Of a stretch of 64,000 nt of DNA, positions 62,886 to 64,000 are shown in pieces (the first letter of the stretch is position 1; the number at the start of each line of letters is the position of its first letter). The translations under genes and the position numbers were made by a program. This stretch comes from Desulfotomaculum sp. (GTDB taxonomy: Bacteria > Bacillota > Desulfotomaculia > Desulfotomaculales > Desulfohalotomaculaceae), in NCBI GenBank assembly GCA_017656165.1, contig JACDOL010000003.1, positions 1 through 64,000 on the forward strand, in the 5' to 3' direction. Below the pieces are notes generated by a model. It made no database searches. It saw only the letters and a program-made list of their open reading frames with translations, and was not told where the DNA came from.

Positions 62886-62914
62886 ATTATAAGATAAAGT
62901 ATTTTAAATGTCAA
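62886..62914 (-). promoter_or_regulatory. Promoter of leucine T-box / tRNA-Ala transcript
   Basis: It is a perfect sigma-A promoter: TTGACA (62909-62914), 17 bases, TATAAT (62886-62891). Transcription would start near 62879, just before stem I. Confidence 0.92.
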
Positions 62915-62931
62915 CAGCTAATTTAGAATTT

Positions 62932-63294
62932 TTAATTTCCAGCAGAAGTTTGGACTACTTCTGCATCGCCCCACAACCGTTCAAGGTTGTAGAAATGCCT
63001 TTCTTCTTCCCTGAAAATGTGCACCACTACGTCCCCATAGTCCAGCAGGATCCAATTTCCTTCCCTCATGCCTTCCCGCCGTTTAGGCTGATGTCCACAT
63101 TCTTCCATTTTCTTCTCAACATTTTCAGCAATGGCTTTAACCTGGGTATTGGTGCTGCCGCTGCAGATTACAAAATAATCACAGATAACCGAAACATCTC
63201 CAATATCAAGAACAACAATGTCCCGCGCTTTCTTTTCTTCAGCAGCACCATAAATTACATCCACCATCTGCTGGATGTTTAAAGCCAAATTCAT
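62932..63294 (-). CDS. rsfS: Ribosomal silencing factor RsfS
   Basis: RsfS binds L14 and blocks subunit joining when nutrients are short. The 120-residue protein has ARDIVVLDIGDVSVICDYFVICSG near residue 20-43 and the C-terminal GNWILLDYGDVVVHIFREEERHFYNLERLWGDA, both strong family signatures. GGAGG lies directly before the ATG. It follows yqeK. Confidence 0.97.
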   Translation of the reverse strand: MNLALNIQQMVDVIYGAAEEKKARDIVVLDIGDVSVICDYFVICSGSTNTQVKAIAENVEKKMEECGHQPKRREGMREGNWILLDYGDVVVHIFREEERHFYNLERLWGDAEVVQTSAGN

Positions 63295-63345
63295 ACCTCC
63301 TCATAGACCTGGTTATTAAATTATACTGCATAAATGTTAAATTGT

Positions 63346-63933
63346 TCATTTTTTACTTTTAATTTTTAATAACAAATCATTTCTGGCCATTACAGATGAG
63401 GGATGCAGCAGACAATTGTATTTTAACACAATTTTAATTTTAAATTCAAGACACTGCATAACAGCTTGATCTAAATCGTCTCCGCAGTTTTTTACCTGTT
63501 TTCTTAACTCTGCTACCCCGTTATACTTTCTGTTTGGCTCTATGGCATCAGCTATCATTAAAACTTTTGCCGCATCGTTCATGTCTTCTTTACCGGTAGT
63601 ATGAACAGCAATGGCACTAAGTACCTCTTCGTCCTCTATACCGTATTTTTGTCTTGCCAGTTCCGCTCCTACCGGACCGTGAAGCATGGCAGGTATATTT
63701 TCTTGAATTTTGTCTACTTTTATTCCCAGCTGGTGTGCCATCTGCAGCAGCTGTTCATCTGAATAATCACGGGCACAGTCATGCAGCAGTGCAGCCAGCT
63801 CAACCTGCCCGGAATTAATTTTATACACTTGTGCCAATTCTAATGCAGTTTCCGCTACGTTCAAAGTATGAATAAACCTGTCGTGGGATAAATCATTCTG
63901 CAGCTGTTTCTTCAACCTTGCTGTATTAACCAT
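63346..63933 (-). CDS. yqeK: YqeK-type HD-domain hydrolase (Ap4A hydrolase family)
   Basis: The 195-residue HD protein has DRFIHTLNVAETALELA (first His), ALLHDCARDYSDEQLLQMA (HD), PAMLHGPVGAELA and AIAVHTTGKEDM (further metal ligands), matching YqeK, which splits Ap4A symmetrically. The ATG at 63933 gives the normal N-terminus; the frame runs to 63972. It precedes rsfS as in Bacillus. Confidence 0.93.
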   Translation of the reverse strand: MVNTARLKKQLQNDLSHDRFIHTLNVAETALELAQVYKINSGQVELAALLHDCARDYSDEQLLQMAHQLGIKVDKIQENIPAMLHGPVGAELARQKYGIEDEEVLSAIAVHTTGKEDMNDAAKVLMIADAIEPNRKYNGVAELRKQVKNCGDDLDQAVMQCLEFKIKIVLKYNCLLHPSSVMARNDLLLKIKSKK

Positions 63934-64000
63934 TTCTCCAATCTCTCCCCCTTGAATGCACCAGCAGTTCACCTACATCCTGCACAACAAACAATACCGC
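63926..64000 (-). CDS. Possible C-terminal end of an upstream gene, cut by window edge
   Basis: One frame is open from the window edge to a TAA at 63926, ending VVQDVGELLVHSRGRDWRNG. Its stop overlaps the yqeK start by a few bases, which suggests translational coupling. I do not recognise the sequence. nadD is the usual neighbour, but these residues do not look like its C-terminus. Confidence 0.3.
   Translation of the reverse strand, partial: AVLFVVQDVGELLVHSRGRDWRNG

Overview
The window looks like chromosome core from a low-to-moderate GC, endospore-forming Firmicute of the class Clostridia. A member of the Peptococcaceae/Desulfotomaculum group is my best guess. The reasons are the sporulation genes (spoIIP, yqfC, yqfD), the T-box leaders, the HrcA/CIRCE heat-shock operon with an archaeal-type chaperonin, and a gene order very close to the Bacillus/Clostridia block nfeD-floA-yqfC-yqfD-phoH-pgpH-ybeY-dgkA-era-recO-glyQS-ccpN-ppsR-dnaG-sigA. 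Taxonomy is inferred from gene content only. Almost everything except the left 3.5 kb, ubiX and rpsT is on the minus strand.

Layout. Positions 1-3,500 (plus strand) hold a tRNA-Val/tRNA-Phe operon, a membrane-anchored M41 metallopeptidase without an AAA module, a divergent cis-prenyltransferase homologue and a soluble chemoreceptor-like protein with a zinc-binding CZB domain. Positions 3,685-6,600 (minus) hold the RNase P RNA gene, nif3-like, trmK and a four-tRNA operon (Asn-Met-Glu-Val). Positions 6,600-21,450 carry sigA, dnaG, a dNTPase gene, an FMN reductase, thpR, two small hypotheticals, ppdK with its regulator ppsR, ccpN, glyS, glyQ and csaA, headed by a glycine T-box. Positions 21,500-33,750 carry recO, ubiX (plus strand), mgtE with an unusual structured leader that encodes a 31-residue peptide, era, dgkA, ybeY, pgpH, phoH, yqfD, yqfC, an orphan gene, floA and nfeD. 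Positions 33,860-44,175 carry rpsU, a HIT gene, mtaB, rsmE and prmA, then the heat-shock cluster dnaJ-dnaK-grpE-group III chaperonin-hrcA under a perfect CIRCE operator. Positions 44,200-56,700 carry hemW, lepA, spoIIP, a holin-like gene, rpsT (plus), a beta-propeller lipoprotein, holA, a thiamine-binding-type protein, a lipid kinase, comEC and comEA. Positions 56,700-64,000 carry two uncharacterised membrane protein families, leuS, an acyl-CoA synthetase, a leucine T-box leader, rsfS and yqeK.

The genes are mainly housekeeping: replication initiation and transcription (dnaG, sigA, holA), translation and tRNA/rRNA modification (glyQS, leuS, lepA, rsmE, prmA, mtaB, trmK, ybeY, era, rsfS, rpsU, rpsT), protein folding (DnaK system plus chaperonin), DNA uptake (comEA/comEC), c-di-AMP turnover (pgpH) and sporulation.

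The most unusual item is at 62,561-62,914. A leucine-type T-box leader, with a perfect consensus promoter, contains a complete tRNA-Ala(GGC) gene between its stem region and its antiterminator. Next in interest are the mgtE leader ORF with mutually exclusive pairings over both ribosome-binding sites, the bacterial archaeal-type chaperonin, and a family of short dispersed inverted repeats in the intergenic spaces. Where the longest open frame has a worse ribosome-binding site than an internal start, I give the internal start and say so.
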